This document shows, piece by piece, positions 8,121-16,096 of a DNA stretch of 64,000 bases. The stretch's first letter is position 1. Each line of letters opens with the position of its first letter. Both the position numbers and the translations under genes were made by a program. The notes beneath the pieces were generated by a model. That model was not told the origin of the DNA, searched no databases, and was given only the letters and a program-made list of their open reading frames with translations. The stretch is from JBKECF01 sp047974375 (GTDB lineage Bacteria > Bacillota > Clostridia > Lachnospirales > CAMZNU01), in assembly GCA_047974375.1 (NCBI GenBank), contig JBKECF010000004.1, positions 1 to 64,000 on the forward strand, read 5' to 3'.

Positions 8121-8185
8121 AGTAGAACCGTGGTGTGCGGCGGACAAACGTGAAACGTTTGGTTTTTGCAAAGCAAAAATTCAGA
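8121..8185 (+). repeat. R2 double-hairpin repeat, copy 1
   Basis: AGTAGAACCGTGGTG, then a GGCGGA box, stem CAAACGT-GAA-ACGTTTG, and a second stem TTTTTGC/GCAAAAA ending TTCAG. Related copies occur at 28240, 19669 and, partly, 10402. This copy lies inside the group II intron relic. Confidence 0.75.
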
Positions 8186-8332
8186 TAGATGGAAGGAAAG
8201 AATATACCCTTACTCGGGGAGGTCTTACGGGGCAACCTTTAATTAGTTGAACCTATGCAGTGATGTATAACTAAACCGTAAGAAGTCGGCAGGCGTCATA
8301 GTAGTAGGAAATTTTTTTCTATGAAGTACTGA

Positions 8333-8560
8333 GTACCTCATAAGAAAGCTAAAATAAAGTTCAAGAAGAAAGTGTGTGAGATATTAAAAAGGAATAAGGG
8401 GAAAGGAATAGAATGGGTCATTAAGAAACTTAATAAATTCACAGTAGGGTATATAAACTACTACGGTGGAAGTATGCAAACATTCATGAATGTTTGCAAT
8501 GGATGGATACGACGTAAAATACGAACTTATATTATAGAAGCAATGGAAAAGGGTAACTAG
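8333..8560 (+). pseudogene. C-terminal remnant of group II intron maturase
   Basis: About 75 codons remain. The segment KKLNKFTVGYINYY, then MQTFMNVCNGWIRRKIRTYI, matches the thumb/domain X end of intron-encoded reverse transcriptase-maturases (a K-L-N...GWINYF...LDxWIRRRLR pattern). The reverse transcriptase palm with its YADD motif is missing entirely, so the protein cannot be functional. An in-frame TGA at 8330 closes the frame upstream. Confidence 0.75.
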
Positions 8561-8843
8561 GTTTGAGAAGTTGAAAAAGCTTAGTATAGACAAAAGCAAA
8601 GCATGGGAATATGGCTAATACAAGAAAAGGCTACTGGAGAGTATCCAATAGCCCAATACTTAGTAAATTATTAATGAATGGATATCGGAAGCCTAGGTTA
8701 TAAAAACATAGTTTCGATATATCAGAAAGTTCATATTAAATTTTTGTAACCAACCTATACCGAACGGTACGTACGGTGGTGTTAGAGGACAACTACTCAA
8801 TTAATGAGTAGTTTCCTACTCGATTCAAGACAGCTCCTTTTTG

Positions 8844-10082
8844 TTATATATTTTTAGGCAACAATTTATTTAAAACAACTCCTATAAGTGCTGAAACAGC
8901 AAGACCGGATATGGACAGAGTTCCAGAAATAAATATATTGTCTATACTTATACCAGTAACAAGAATAAGTGAAGTAATTAGCAAGTTTCTACTATGGGAA
9001 AAATCCAATTGCTCATCAATTAAAGTTCTAAGGCCAACACTGGCAATCATTCCAAATAATATAATACTAACACCACCCATTACGGCAGTTGGTATAGATT
9101 GTACAAATCCAGAGAATTTGCCGAATAAACTAATTATTATGGCGTATATAGCGGCTAGACGTAAAATAGATGGGTCATATACCTTTGTAACAGCTAGTAC
9201 CCCTGTATTTTCTGAATAAGTTGTATTTGGCGGCCCGCCAATAAGCCCAGCCATAACAGTGGCAACGCCGTCACCGAGCATTGTTCTGTGTATGCCTGGT
9301 TCTTTGAAAAAATCTTTACCAACAACAGAGCCGTTAGTAGTGATATCCCCAATGTGTTCAATAAATACAACTAATGCAATAGGTGCAATGGCAGAAATTG
9401 CAGATGCCGTAAACTTAGGCATAGTCAAAAAACTTTCAAGAGATTCACTATCAAAACCAAATATAGGGGCATTAGTAATAATAGAAAAATCAACAACATC
9501 ATATATAGTAGCTACAATATATCCAACAATAACGGAAATAAGTATAGGTACCAGTTTAAAAAAACCTTTAGCGAAAATAGTAACAACCACCATAGTAACA
9601 ACAACGCTTAAAGCAATAATAAGAGATGGAATATCAAATTGGCCAAGGCCATTTTCATTTATGGAATAGCCTGCCATAGATAGAGCTGTAGGACTAAGCC
9701 TTAGACCTATAACAATAATAACAGGTCCTGTAACAATAGGTGGGAAAAATGAACGAACTTTTTCAACGCCAAAAATTTTAATTATAAGGCTCATGGCGAT
9801 GTAAACAAAGCCGGCTATTATAACACCACCTTTTACACTGGCGATGCCCTCGCTTTGTAAAATAAGAGCAATAGCCCCGATAAAAGCAAAGGAAGAGCCT
9901 AAAAAAGCAGGGACCATGCCCTTAGTAACTGAGTGGAATAGCAGTGTGCCAACGCCAGCAGATAACAACGCCAAAGATGTTGGCAATCCTGTAAGTATAG
10001 GTACTAGTACAGTTGCACCAAACATGGCCAAAACGTGTTGTACAGCTAATAAATATCTTTTGCTACCTGTAATGTGTTCCAT
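8844..10082 (-). CDS. uraA: Uracil permease (NCS2 family)
   Basis: 412 residues from ATG 10082 (AGGAGG seven bases upstream); the frame is open 76 codons further, but that extension is leader sequence. 14-helix nucleobase:cation symporter: SKRYLLAVQHVLAMFGATVL at the N-terminus, substrate-site Glu242 in FIEHIGD, and Glu291 in TTYSENTGV, closely matching Glu241 and Glu290 of E. coli UraA. It imports uracil with protons for pyrimidine salvage. Uracil is preferred over xanthine because of the TTYSEN motif. Single gene; its leader contains an R3 hairpin (10109-10134) but no recognisable PyrR site. Confidence 0.9.
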   Translation of the reverse strand: MEHITGSKRYLLAVQHVLAMFGATVLVPILTGLPTSLALLSAGVGTLLFHSVTKGMVPAFLGSSFAFIGAIALILQSEGIASVKGGVIIAGFVYIAMSLIIKIFGVEKVRSFFPPIVTGPVIIVIGLRLSPTALSMAGYSINENGLGQFDIPSLIIALSVVVTMVVVTIFAKGFFKLVPILISVIVGYIVATIYDVVDFSIITNAPIFGFDSESLESFLTMPKFTASAISAIAPIALVVFIEHIGDITTNGSVVGKDFFKEPGIHRTMLGDGVATVMAGLIGGPPNTTYSENTGVLAVTKVYDPSILRLAAIYAIIISLFGKFSGFVQSIPTAVMGGVSIILFGMIASVGLRTLIDEQLDFSHSRNLLITSLILVTGISIDNIFISGTLSISGLAVSALIGVVLNKLLPKNI

Positions 10083-10108
10083 TTTTTTCCTCCTAAAATT
10101 GGTTGAAC

Positions 10109-10134
10109 GAGCAGGAAACGAAGTTTCCGACCAG
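10109..10134 (-). repeat. R3 hairpin unit in the uraA leader
   Basis: On the minus strand: CTGGTC, GGAAAC, loop TTC, GTTTCC, TGCTC. The stem is perfect. It shares all fixed positions with the units at 7770 and 7800, only the stem differing. It sits 27-52 bases upstream of the uraA start. Confidence 0.65.
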
Positions 10135-10158
10135 TACAAGTTAAAATTCACTATAAGT

Positions 10159-10187
10159 AAGGTACAAGTATATTTGTTATATGTCAA
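10159..10187 (-). promoter_or_regulatory. Probable uraA promoter
   Basis: Minus strand -35 TTGACA (10182-10187) and, after 17 bases, TACCTT (10159-10164) as a poor -10. The consensus -35 makes it the best candidate, placing the R3 hairpin inside the transcribed leader. Confidence 0.4.
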
Positions 10188-10326
10188 GTTGTTTGTGATG
10201 TGAGTGAAAAATGTATAGTAAGCACAAAACAACCAATAAGATACATAATGAATAATGGAATACAACCTAAAATAGATTGTTAAATTTGTGAATAATTCCC
10301 AAATTTGCATATTTTATGCTGATTAA

Positions 10327-10355
10327 TTGACATTTATTTATTTAAATTATATAAT
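10327..10355 (+). promoter_or_regulatory. Promoter of the alcohol dehydrogenase gene
   Basis: Perfect consensus: TTGACA at 10327-10332, 17-base spacer, TATAAT at 10350-10355. Transcription would begin near 10362, giving a leader of about 170 bases that includes repeat R2 copy 4. Confidence 0.85.
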
Positions 10356-10401
10356 GATGGAAGATTGGCGTAGGTGCTAATCTTAGCTTAAAGCAAAGTC
10401 A

Positions 10402-10440
10402 GAGTGAGCGGCTGATAAAGGCGGAGCCTTTGGTTTTGCT
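10402..10440 (+). repeat. R2 repeat, copy 4 (partial)
   Basis: GAGTGAGCGGCTGATAAAGG, then a stem AAAGGC-GGA-GCCTTT, then GGTTTTGC, aligning with the first hairpin of the other R2 copies; the second hairpin is not preserved. Downstream GGGTCATAAAGC (10444-10455) recalls the third unit of the R3 block at 7825. It lies in the leader of the alcohol dehydrogenase gene. Confidence 0.55.
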
Positions 10441-10534
10441 GTCGGGTCATAAAGCATAGCTATTGCTCGACTATGTGCCAAAAAAGCAAAAGAAGAAAGT
10501 GAAAATATTGAGATTATAATGAGGAGGTTTTATT

Positions 10535-11704
10535 GTGCAAAGATTTACATTACCTAGAGATTTATATTTTGGAAGAGGATCACTTGAATATTTGAAAAAA
10601 CTTAAGGGGAAGAAGGCAATTATTGTTGTAGGTGGCGGCAGTATGAAAAGGTTTGGCTTTTTAGATAAGGCTGTGAGCTACTTGAAAGAAGCAGGAATAG
10701 AAGTTAAGCTTTTTGAAAATGTTGAACCAGACCCATCGGTAGAAACAGTTTTTAAAGGTGCTGAGGCTATGCGAGAGTTTGAACCAGATTGGATTATTTC
10801 CATGGGTGGTGGCTCGCCTATAGATGCAGCAAAAGCAATGTGGATTTTTTATGAATATCCAGAAACTAAATTCGATGATATTAAAGACCCTTTTACTTTA
10901 CCAGAATTACGTACCAAGGCTAAATTTTTGGCAATACCTTCAACGAGTGGTACAGCAACAGAGGTTACAGCATTCTCTGTTATAACGGATTATTCTACAG
11001 GTATAAAGTATCCTTTAGCCGATTTTAATATTACACCAGACGTAGCTATTTTAGATTCAGAAATAGCGGAAACTATGCCAAAAAAATTGACGGCTCATAC
11101 AGGTATGGATGCTTTAACTCATGCCTTAGAAGCTTATGTTGCAGGCTTAAGAAGTGCCTTTACAGACCCTTTAGCATTAGAGGCTATTCTTATGGTACAT
11201 GATAATTTATTTAAATCTTGGGAAAAAGGGGATAAAGATGCCAGAGAACAAATGCACTATGCCCAATGTCTGGCAGGTATGGCGTTTTCTAATGCCCTAC
11301 TGGGTATAACTCACTCTATGGCACATAAAACAGGTGCTGTATTCAATATTGAACATGGCTGTGCCAATGCCATTTATTTACCATATGTTGTTAAGTTTAA
11401 TGCGAAAACTTGCGGTGATAGATATGCTAAAGTAGCTAGAGCTTTAGGCTTAAAAGGTGCGAAGGACGTTGAATTAGTAGATGCACTTTGCAATGAAATT
11501 GTTAGTATGTGTAAAAAGATGGAAATACCTACTACCTTAAAGGAATTTGGAGTAAGAGAAGATGACTTTAAAGCAAAAGTTGAATTGGTTTCTGAAAGAG
11601 CTCTTTTAGACCCTTGTACTTCTTCAAATCCAAGAGAAATATCTAAAGATGAAATGGTTAAACTTTTCAACTGCATTTATTATGGAGAGAAAGTTGACTT
11701 TTAG
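10535..11704 (+). CDS. Iron-containing alcohol dehydrogenase
   Basis: 389 residues, GTG start with GAGGAGG seven bases upstream. Group III (iron-dependent) alcohol dehydrogenase: NAD(P) site GGGSPIDAAKAM, STSGTATEVTAFSVIT signature, metal-binding region around AHTGMDALTHALEAY and the later HSMAHK...IEHGCANAIYLP. Such enzymes interconvert aldehydes and alcohols (ethanol, butanol, 1,3-propanediol or lactaldehyde) to reoxidise NADH in fermentation; the exact substrate cannot be told. Single gene with a consensus promoter and a long leader carrying an R2 fragment; ends at a large hairpin terminator. Confidence 0.9.
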   Translation: MQRFTLPRDLYFGRGSLEYLKKLKGKKAIIVVGGGSMKRFGFLDKAVSYLKEAGIEVKLFENVEPDPSVETVFKGAEAMREFEPDWIISMGGGSPIDAAKAMWIFYEYPETKFDDIKDPFTLPELRTKAKFLAIPSTSGTATEVTAFSVITDYSTGIKYPLADFNITPDVAILDSEIAETMPKKLTAHTGMDALTHALEAYVAGLRSAFTDPLALEAILMVHDNLFKSWEKGDKDAREQMHYAQCLAGMAFSNALLGITHSMAHKTGAVFNIEHGCANAIYLPYVVKFNAKTCGDRYAKVARALGLKGAKDVELVDALCNEIVSMCKKMEIPTTLKEFGVREDDFKAKVELVSERALLDPCTSSNPREISKDEMVKLFNCIYYGEKVDF

Positions 11705-11726
11705 TTAAATATAAAAATGTAGAAGA

Positions 11727-11781
11727 AAAGGACCTATTTGCCAGTGGGGGGGTACACCCTCGCTGATGTATAGGTCCTTTT
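11727..11781. terminator. Bidirectional terminator containing an R1-like module
   Basis: Outer 12-bp perfect stem AAAAGGACCTAT / ATAGGTCCTTTT between convergent genes. The enclosed CAGTGGGGGGGTACACC and CGCTGATGTATAGGTC match hairpin II and the following bases of the R1 repeats. Confidence 0.8.
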
Positions 11782-11782
11782 A

Positions 11783-12817
11783 TTATTTTAATGTTTTTAC
11801 AGATTGTCCTTCATCTAATATAGCTGAAAAAATAATATTGTTTTTATAATTTTTATCATCTATCATTTGAAATAAAAGTTTAATAGTAGCCCTTGCCATT
11901 TTGTCTACAGGTTGCTTAATGGTTGTAAGCTTTGGAATGTAATATTTAGATATATCAAGACCATCAAAGCCGGCAACAGAAATATCTTCTGGTATTTTTA
12001 AACCTTTGTCACTTAAAAAACTACAAGCTCCAATTGCTATACTATCTGCTACGGCAAAAATAGCTGTTATATCTTTAAAATAACTACTGTTGTAGATTTT
12101 AGACATTGTATCATAGCCATTTTCCATGGTATAACCCTCTATATTTTCGTTCATATAGAAACATAAATTTTTATCAAATTCAATTCCATTACGTTCTAGT
12201 GCCATTTTATAGCCTGCAAGACGTAATTTTCCAATGCTTTCATCGCTTTTACTAGCTGCTAAAATGGCGATTCTTTTATGTCCTTTTTTACAAATATGGT
12301 TTATCATTTTATAACTTTCTGCCAAATTATCTACAGAGATAGAGGAATATTCATTTTTATATTTATCGGGTAAATCAACGGTACTTAAAACAAAGGGAAC
12401 GTCGATTTTATTTAACTCCTTGGTGCTATGGGAAAAATAACCTCCTAAAAAAATAATGCCTTTTAATTTTTGTTCCCTTATTAAATCTTGAGCAACTACA
12501 ATTTCGTCATCTCTTTGGTCAACTTTGTGTAGTATAAAAGTATATTTTTTTATTTTTATTTCTTCTTCGAATATTTTAATCATATTACTGAAAAAAGGAT
12601 TGCTTATACCTTTTATAAGGACGGCAATTGTTTTGGAGGTAGTTCTTTTTAAATTTCTTGCACTGGTGTTGGGTGCGTAGTTATTTTCTTTAATTACACT
12701 CATTATTTTATTTTTTGTGGCACTGCTTATGTCAGGGTGATTGTTTATTGCCCTTGATACAGTGCTTACGCTTACACCACTTAATTTTGCAATGTCTATT
12801 ATTGTTATTGAGTTCAA
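11783..12817 (-). CDS. LacI-family repressor of the maltodextrin operon
   Basis: 344 residues from TTG 12817, chosen because AAAGGGTG lies six bases before it; the frame also has GTG 12826, which has no spacing to a ribosome binding site. N-terminal HTH (IDIAKLSGVSVSTVSRAIN) plus hinge (NTSARNLKR), then a periplasmic-binding-like sugar domain with the closing GFDGLDISKYYIPKLTTI motif. It is the last gene of the amylomaltase/ABC operon, so it very likely represses that operon through the palindrome at 17627-17650 and is thereby autoregulated. Inducer unknown; a maltodextrin is expected. Confidence 0.88.
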   Translation of the reverse strand: MNSITIIDIAKLSGVSVSTVSRAINNHPDISSATKNKIMSVIKENNYAPNTSARNLKRTTSKTIAVLIKGISNPFFSNMIKIFEEEIKIKKYTFILHKVDQRDDEIVVAQDLIREQKLKGIIFLGGYFSHSTKELNKIDVPFVLSTVDLPDKYKNEYSSISVDNLAESYKMINHICKKGHKRIAILAASKSDESIGKLRLAGYKMALERNGIEFDKNLCFYMNENIEGYTMENGYDTMSKIYNSSYFKDITAIFAVADSIAIGACSFLSDKGLKIPEDISVAGFDGLDISKYYIPKLTTIKQPVDKMARATIKLLFQMIDDKNYKNNIIFSAILDEGQSVKTLK

Positions 12818-12834
12818 ATAAATCACCCTTTTAC

Positions 12835-14304
12835 CTATCTATTATATTTTTTTGTTAATATATTTATTTCATTTATTAATTGGTCGTTAAACTCATTTTC
12901 TAAAATTCTCCATTGCCAGTTAAAGCCTAAAGTAGATGGTGTGTTAATTCTTCCGCTACTGTCTGAGCCTAAAATGTCTTGTAAAGGTATTATAGCTAAA
13001 TGGGAAATACTGCTATAGGCAAGGCTTATGAAGTCAAAGTTAACTTTATCAGTTTTATTTACATTTTCATATAAATATTTTATGGCATAGGCTTTGTCTG
13101 TTTCATTTAAATCATTATACCAACCTAATATTGTGTTATTGTCATGAGTTCCTGTGTAAACAACGCTGTTGGCGGTGTAATTATGAGGCAAATAGTCGCT
13201 TTCTTCTCTTGAGTCGAAGGCGAATTGTAAAACTTTCATTCCTGGGTATCCTGTTTCTCTAAGTAGTTCAATAACACTAGGAGTTAAAAAACCCAAATCT
13301 TCTGCGATTATTTTTAAATTACCTAGCTCCTCTTTAATTGCCTTAAATAATTTTATGCCTGGACCTTTTGCCCAATGACCATTTTTAGCATTTATATCTC
13401 CGAAAGGAATTTTATAGTATTCATCAAAACCACGGAAGTGGTCAACTCTAACAATGTCATATAGTTCAAAAGTATATTTCATTCTACTTATCCACCAAGA
13501 ATAGTTAGTTTCTTCGTGATATTTCCAGTTATAAAGGGGATTGCCCCATAGCTGACCATCAGCTGAGAAACCATCAGGTGGGCAGCCGGCTACAAAGGTA
13601 GGTTCGGATTTTTCGTTAAACTCAAATAGTTCTTTATTTACCCAGCATTCAGTACTATCTAGGGCTACATAAATAGGAATATCACCTATTATACTTATGC
13701 CTTTACTATGACTATAGTTTTTTAAGTTTTGCCATTGTTCATTAAATTTTATTTGAAGGAATTGGTAAAAATTTATTTCTTCTTCTAATGTATTTTCATA
13801 ATGTATTATGGTTTCCTTATTTCTATATTTTATGTCTTCTGGCCACTCTAACCAAGATTTGCCGTGAAAATAGTCTTTTAATGCCATAAAAAAACTATAG
13901 TCTATTATTTCTTGCTTTAGATGAAATTCAGATACTTTATGGCCTTCACTCCACTTTTTAAATGCTGATTTCAAACAAATAAATCTATTTTTGTATAATA
14001 ATTCATAATTTATATTTCTCTTATCACTGCCAAAATCTAAATATTGAAGGTCATTTAAAGTAAGTAAATCTTCTTCAATAAGTTTATCTAGGTCTATAAA
14101 GTAGGGGTTTCCTGCAAAGGAGGAAAAAGCTTGGTAAGGTGAATCACCGTAACTAGTTGGGTTTAAAGGTAGTATTTGCCAGTATTTTTGATTTGCCCTT
14201 GCTAGTTTATCTATAAAATTGTAGGCCTCTTTGGAGAATGAACCTATTCCATATTTTGATGTCAAACTTGATATTGGTAATAAAATTCCACATGATTTTT
14301 TCAT
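12835..14304 (-). CDS. malQ: 4-alpha-glucanotransferase (amylomaltase)
   Basis: 489 residues, GH77 family, the usual bacterial length. It transfers alpha-1,4-glucan segments between maltodextrins and releases glucose in the cytoplasm. Catalytic triad visible: Asp288 nucleophile in RVDHFRGFDEYY, Glu335 acid/base in IIAEDLG, Asp388 in TGTHDNN. The N-terminal SCGILLPISSL and the LPLNPTSYGDSPYQ stretch are diagnostic. It starts eight bases after the upstream permease, with AAGGAG before ATG; it is this gene that identifies the neighbouring ABC importer as maltodextrin-type. Confidence 0.95.
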   Translation of the reverse strand: MKKSCGILLPISSLTSKYGIGSFSKEAYNFIDKLARANQKYWQILPLNPTSYGDSPYQAFSSFAGNPYFIDLDKLIEEDLLTLNDLQYLDFGSDKRNINYELLYKNRFICLKSAFKKWSEGHKVSEFHLKQEIIDYSFFMALKDYFHGKSWLEWPEDIKYRNKETIIHYENTLEEEINFYQFLQIKFNEQWQNLKNYSHSKGISIIGDIPIYVALDSTECWVNKELFEFNEKSEPTFVAGCPPDGFSADGQLWGNPLYNWKYHEETNYSWWISRMKYTFELYDIVRVDHFRGFDEYYKIPFGDINAKNGHWAKGPGIKLFKAIKEELGNLKIIAEDLGFLTPSVIELLRETGYPGMKVLQFAFDSREESDYLPHNYTANSVVYTGTHDNNTILGWYNDLNETDKAYAIKYLYENVNKTDKVNFDFISLAYSSISHLAIIPLQDILGSDSSGRINTPSTLGFNWQWRILENEFNDQLINEINILTKKYNR

Positions 14305-14312
14305 AAATCTCC

Positions 14313-15176
14313 TTAGCCTTTAACTGCTCCTGCAGCAATTCCTTTAATTATGTATTTTTGACAGCTTAAATAGAATATTATAATAGGCACTATAGCTAAA
14401 ACTAACATTGCCATCATTGCGCCCATATCTATTGAGCCGTAACCACCTTTTAAATTTTGTATAACCATTGGTATTGTGCCTGTTTCTTGAGGTAAAATTA
14501 AGCTTGGTAATAAAAAGTCGTTCCAAATCCACATAGTATTAAGTATGGCAACGGTTACTGCAATAGATTTAAGCATTGGGAATACAACATTAAAATAAGT
14601 CTTAATAGGGGTGCAACCGTCTATCATGGCGGCTTCTTCAACTTCTAAAGGAATTGATTTAACAAAACCTGTAAAAAGGAACACAGCTTGACCAGCACCA
14701 AAACCTAGGTATAAAATTACTAGGCCGAATATATTGTTAAGGCCTAAATCGTTTGCAACTTTAGACATAGTGAACATAACCATTTGGAAAGGTACAATCA
14801 TAGCAAATACAAACAAAAAATATAAATATTTTGTAAAAGTATTTTTAACTCTTGCGATATACCAAGCTGTCATTGAAGTAAGGGTTACAATTACAATTAC
14901 GGAACATATAGTAATAAAAGCCGAACGGCCAAAGGCTTCGAAGAAACCTATTTTTGTTGCACCGTCAATATAGTTACTTAGGCCAATAAATGTTGTGCTG
15001 TTAGGTAATTGAAAGGGTACATCGCTTATATATAATTTGTTTTTAAAGGTGTTTGAAAATACTAAGGCTATTGGGTATAAAAATGCTAAAGATAAAACAC
15101 CTAAGAATAATGATAAAAAAGTGGCTGTAGTTTTGCTTACTTCTATTTTTACAATTTCTTTATTTTTTTTGCTCAT
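14313..15176 (-). CDS. Sugar ABC transporter permease (MalG-type)
   Basis: 287 residues, six membrane helices, with the EAA loop EEAAMIDGCTPIKTYFNVVF that contacts the ATPase. Its ATG overlaps the TAA of the preceding permease by one base (TAATG), so the two are translationally coupled. Forms the membrane channel with the MalF-type partner; no ATPase gene in the operon, implying a shared MsmX-type ATPase. Confidence 0.92.
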   Translation of the reverse strand: MSKKNKEIVKIEVSKTTATFLSLFLGVLSLAFLYPIALVFSNTFKNKLYISDVPFQLPNSTTFIGLSNYIDGATKIGFFEAFGRSAFITICSVIVIVTLTSMTAWYIARVKNTFTKYLYFLFVFAMIVPFQMVMFTMSKVANDLGLNNIFGLVILYLGFGAGQAVFLFTGFVKSIPLEVEEAAMIDGCTPIKTYFNVVFPMLKSIAVTVAILNTMWIWNDFLLPSLILPQETGTIPMVIQNLKGGYGSIDMGAMMAMLVLAIVPIIIFYLSCQKYIIKGIAAGAVKG

Positions 15177-16018
15177 TAATGCTCAAACTCCTTTCGTCTT
15201 GTTATTCCTAATTGTGTAAGGGCTATTACGGTTAGAATTAAGAAGAATATAACTGCCTTGGCTTGGCCTACACCTTCCCAACCAACTCTACCATAGAATG
15301 TTTTATAAATATCCAGTGCTAACATTGTTGTTGATTGCCCTGGGCCGCCATTGGTTAATACTAAGTTTTGGTCGAACAGACGGAATGAATTTGTTAATGT
15401 TAAAAATAGGCATATTGTAATTGAAGACATAACCATTGGGATAGTTACATTTTTTAATGTTTGAAATTTAGTAGCGCCATCAATTTTTGCTGCTTCGATT
15501 AACTCCCCTGGCACGTTTTGCAAGCCGGCAATGTAGATAATCATCATATAGCCTATAAGTTGCCAGTTCATCATAATTATAAGTCCCCAAAATCCGTATT
15601 TAGCATCATAGGAAATTGTAAGACCAAAAGAAGCCAACACGCCATTTATAAGAAGCAACCATATGTAACCTAATACAATGCCTCCTATTAAGTTTGGCAT
15701 AAAAAATACTGTTCTAAATAAATTTGTGCCTTTTATTCCTGTTGTTAAGGCGTAAGCTAGGACAAATGCGAAAAAGTTAACAGTTACAATGGAAACAACT
15801 GTAAATTTAATTGTAAATAAAAGTGAGCCAAGAAAATACTTGTCTGTAAATATTCGGCCATAGTTTTCTAAACCAACCCATGTGGCATCTTTTACAGTAG
15901 TAAACTCTGTAAAGGATAAATATATGCCCATTAAAAAAGGTATAAAAAAAGCAATAAAAAATGCTATTAAGGTTGGTAAAACAAAAATGGGGAAATGTTT
16001 ACTTATGGATTTTTGCAT
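15176..16018 (-). CDS. Sugar ABC transporter permease (MalF-type)
   Basis: 280 residues, six helices, EAA motif IEAAKIDGATKFQTLKNVTI. It is shorter than E. coli MalF, lacking the large periplasmic P2 domain, as usual in Firmicutes. It lies between the binding protein and the MalG-type permease; a weak hairpin separates it from the binding-protein gene. AGGAAGGAA ribosome binding site before ATG. Confidence 0.92.
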   Translation of the reverse strand: MQKSISKHFPIFVLPTLIAFFIAFFIPFLMGIYLSFTEFTTVKDATWVGLENYGRIFTDKYFLGSLLFTIKFTVVSIVTVNFFAFVLAYALTTGIKGTNLFRTVFFMPNLIGGIVLGYIWLLLINGVLASFGLTISYDAKYGFWGLIIMMNWQLIGYMMIIYIAGLQNVPGELIEAAKIDGATKFQTLKNVTIPMVMSSITICLFLTLTNSFRLFDQNLVLTNGGPGQSTTMLALDIYKTFYGRVGWEGVGQAKAVIFFLILTVIALTQLGITRRKEFEH

Positions 16019-16039
16019 ATAGTTTCCTTCCTATGTTAG

Positions 16040-16077
16040 AAAAAGCAGGTGAAGTATATAATACCCACCTACCTTTT
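16040..16077 (-). terminator. Imperfect stem-loop between binding protein and permease genes
   Basis: On the minus strand AAAAGGTAGGTG pairs imperfectly with CACCTGCTTTT and is followed by T-rich sequence. It may cause partial termination or protect the upstream message, giving more binding protein than permease. Confidence 0.5.
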
Positions 16078-16096
16078 AATGGTTATGTTAAAATAA

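Larger units (their letters stand above)
7886..8824 (+). mobile_element. Degenerate group II intron
   Basis: The 5' end GTGCGCCC matches the GUGYG consensus of bacterial group II introns and is followed by domain I-like sequence (GGGTGAAAGTCCCTAACATGGG). The 3' end has a domain V/VI-like region (TACGTACGGTGGTGTTAGAG at 8768-8787, a GACAACTACTC hairpin, then CCTACTCGAT ending at 8824). Only the last part of the encoded maturase survives (8333-8560), so the element is internally deleted and probably immobile. Region 7651-8838 is bordered by inverted GCTGTCTTGAA motifs (7653 and 8825), possibly ends of an older IS that the intron entered. Confidence 0.75.

Noticed and set aside
8911..9669. Plus-strand frames inside the uracil permease gene
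   Set aside because: Antisense shadows of the NCS2 permease on the minus strand.
10083..10310. 76-codon N-terminal extension of the uracil permease
   Set aside because: No start signal upstream, sequence crosses the R3 hairpin and promoter, while AGGAGG precedes ATG 10082.
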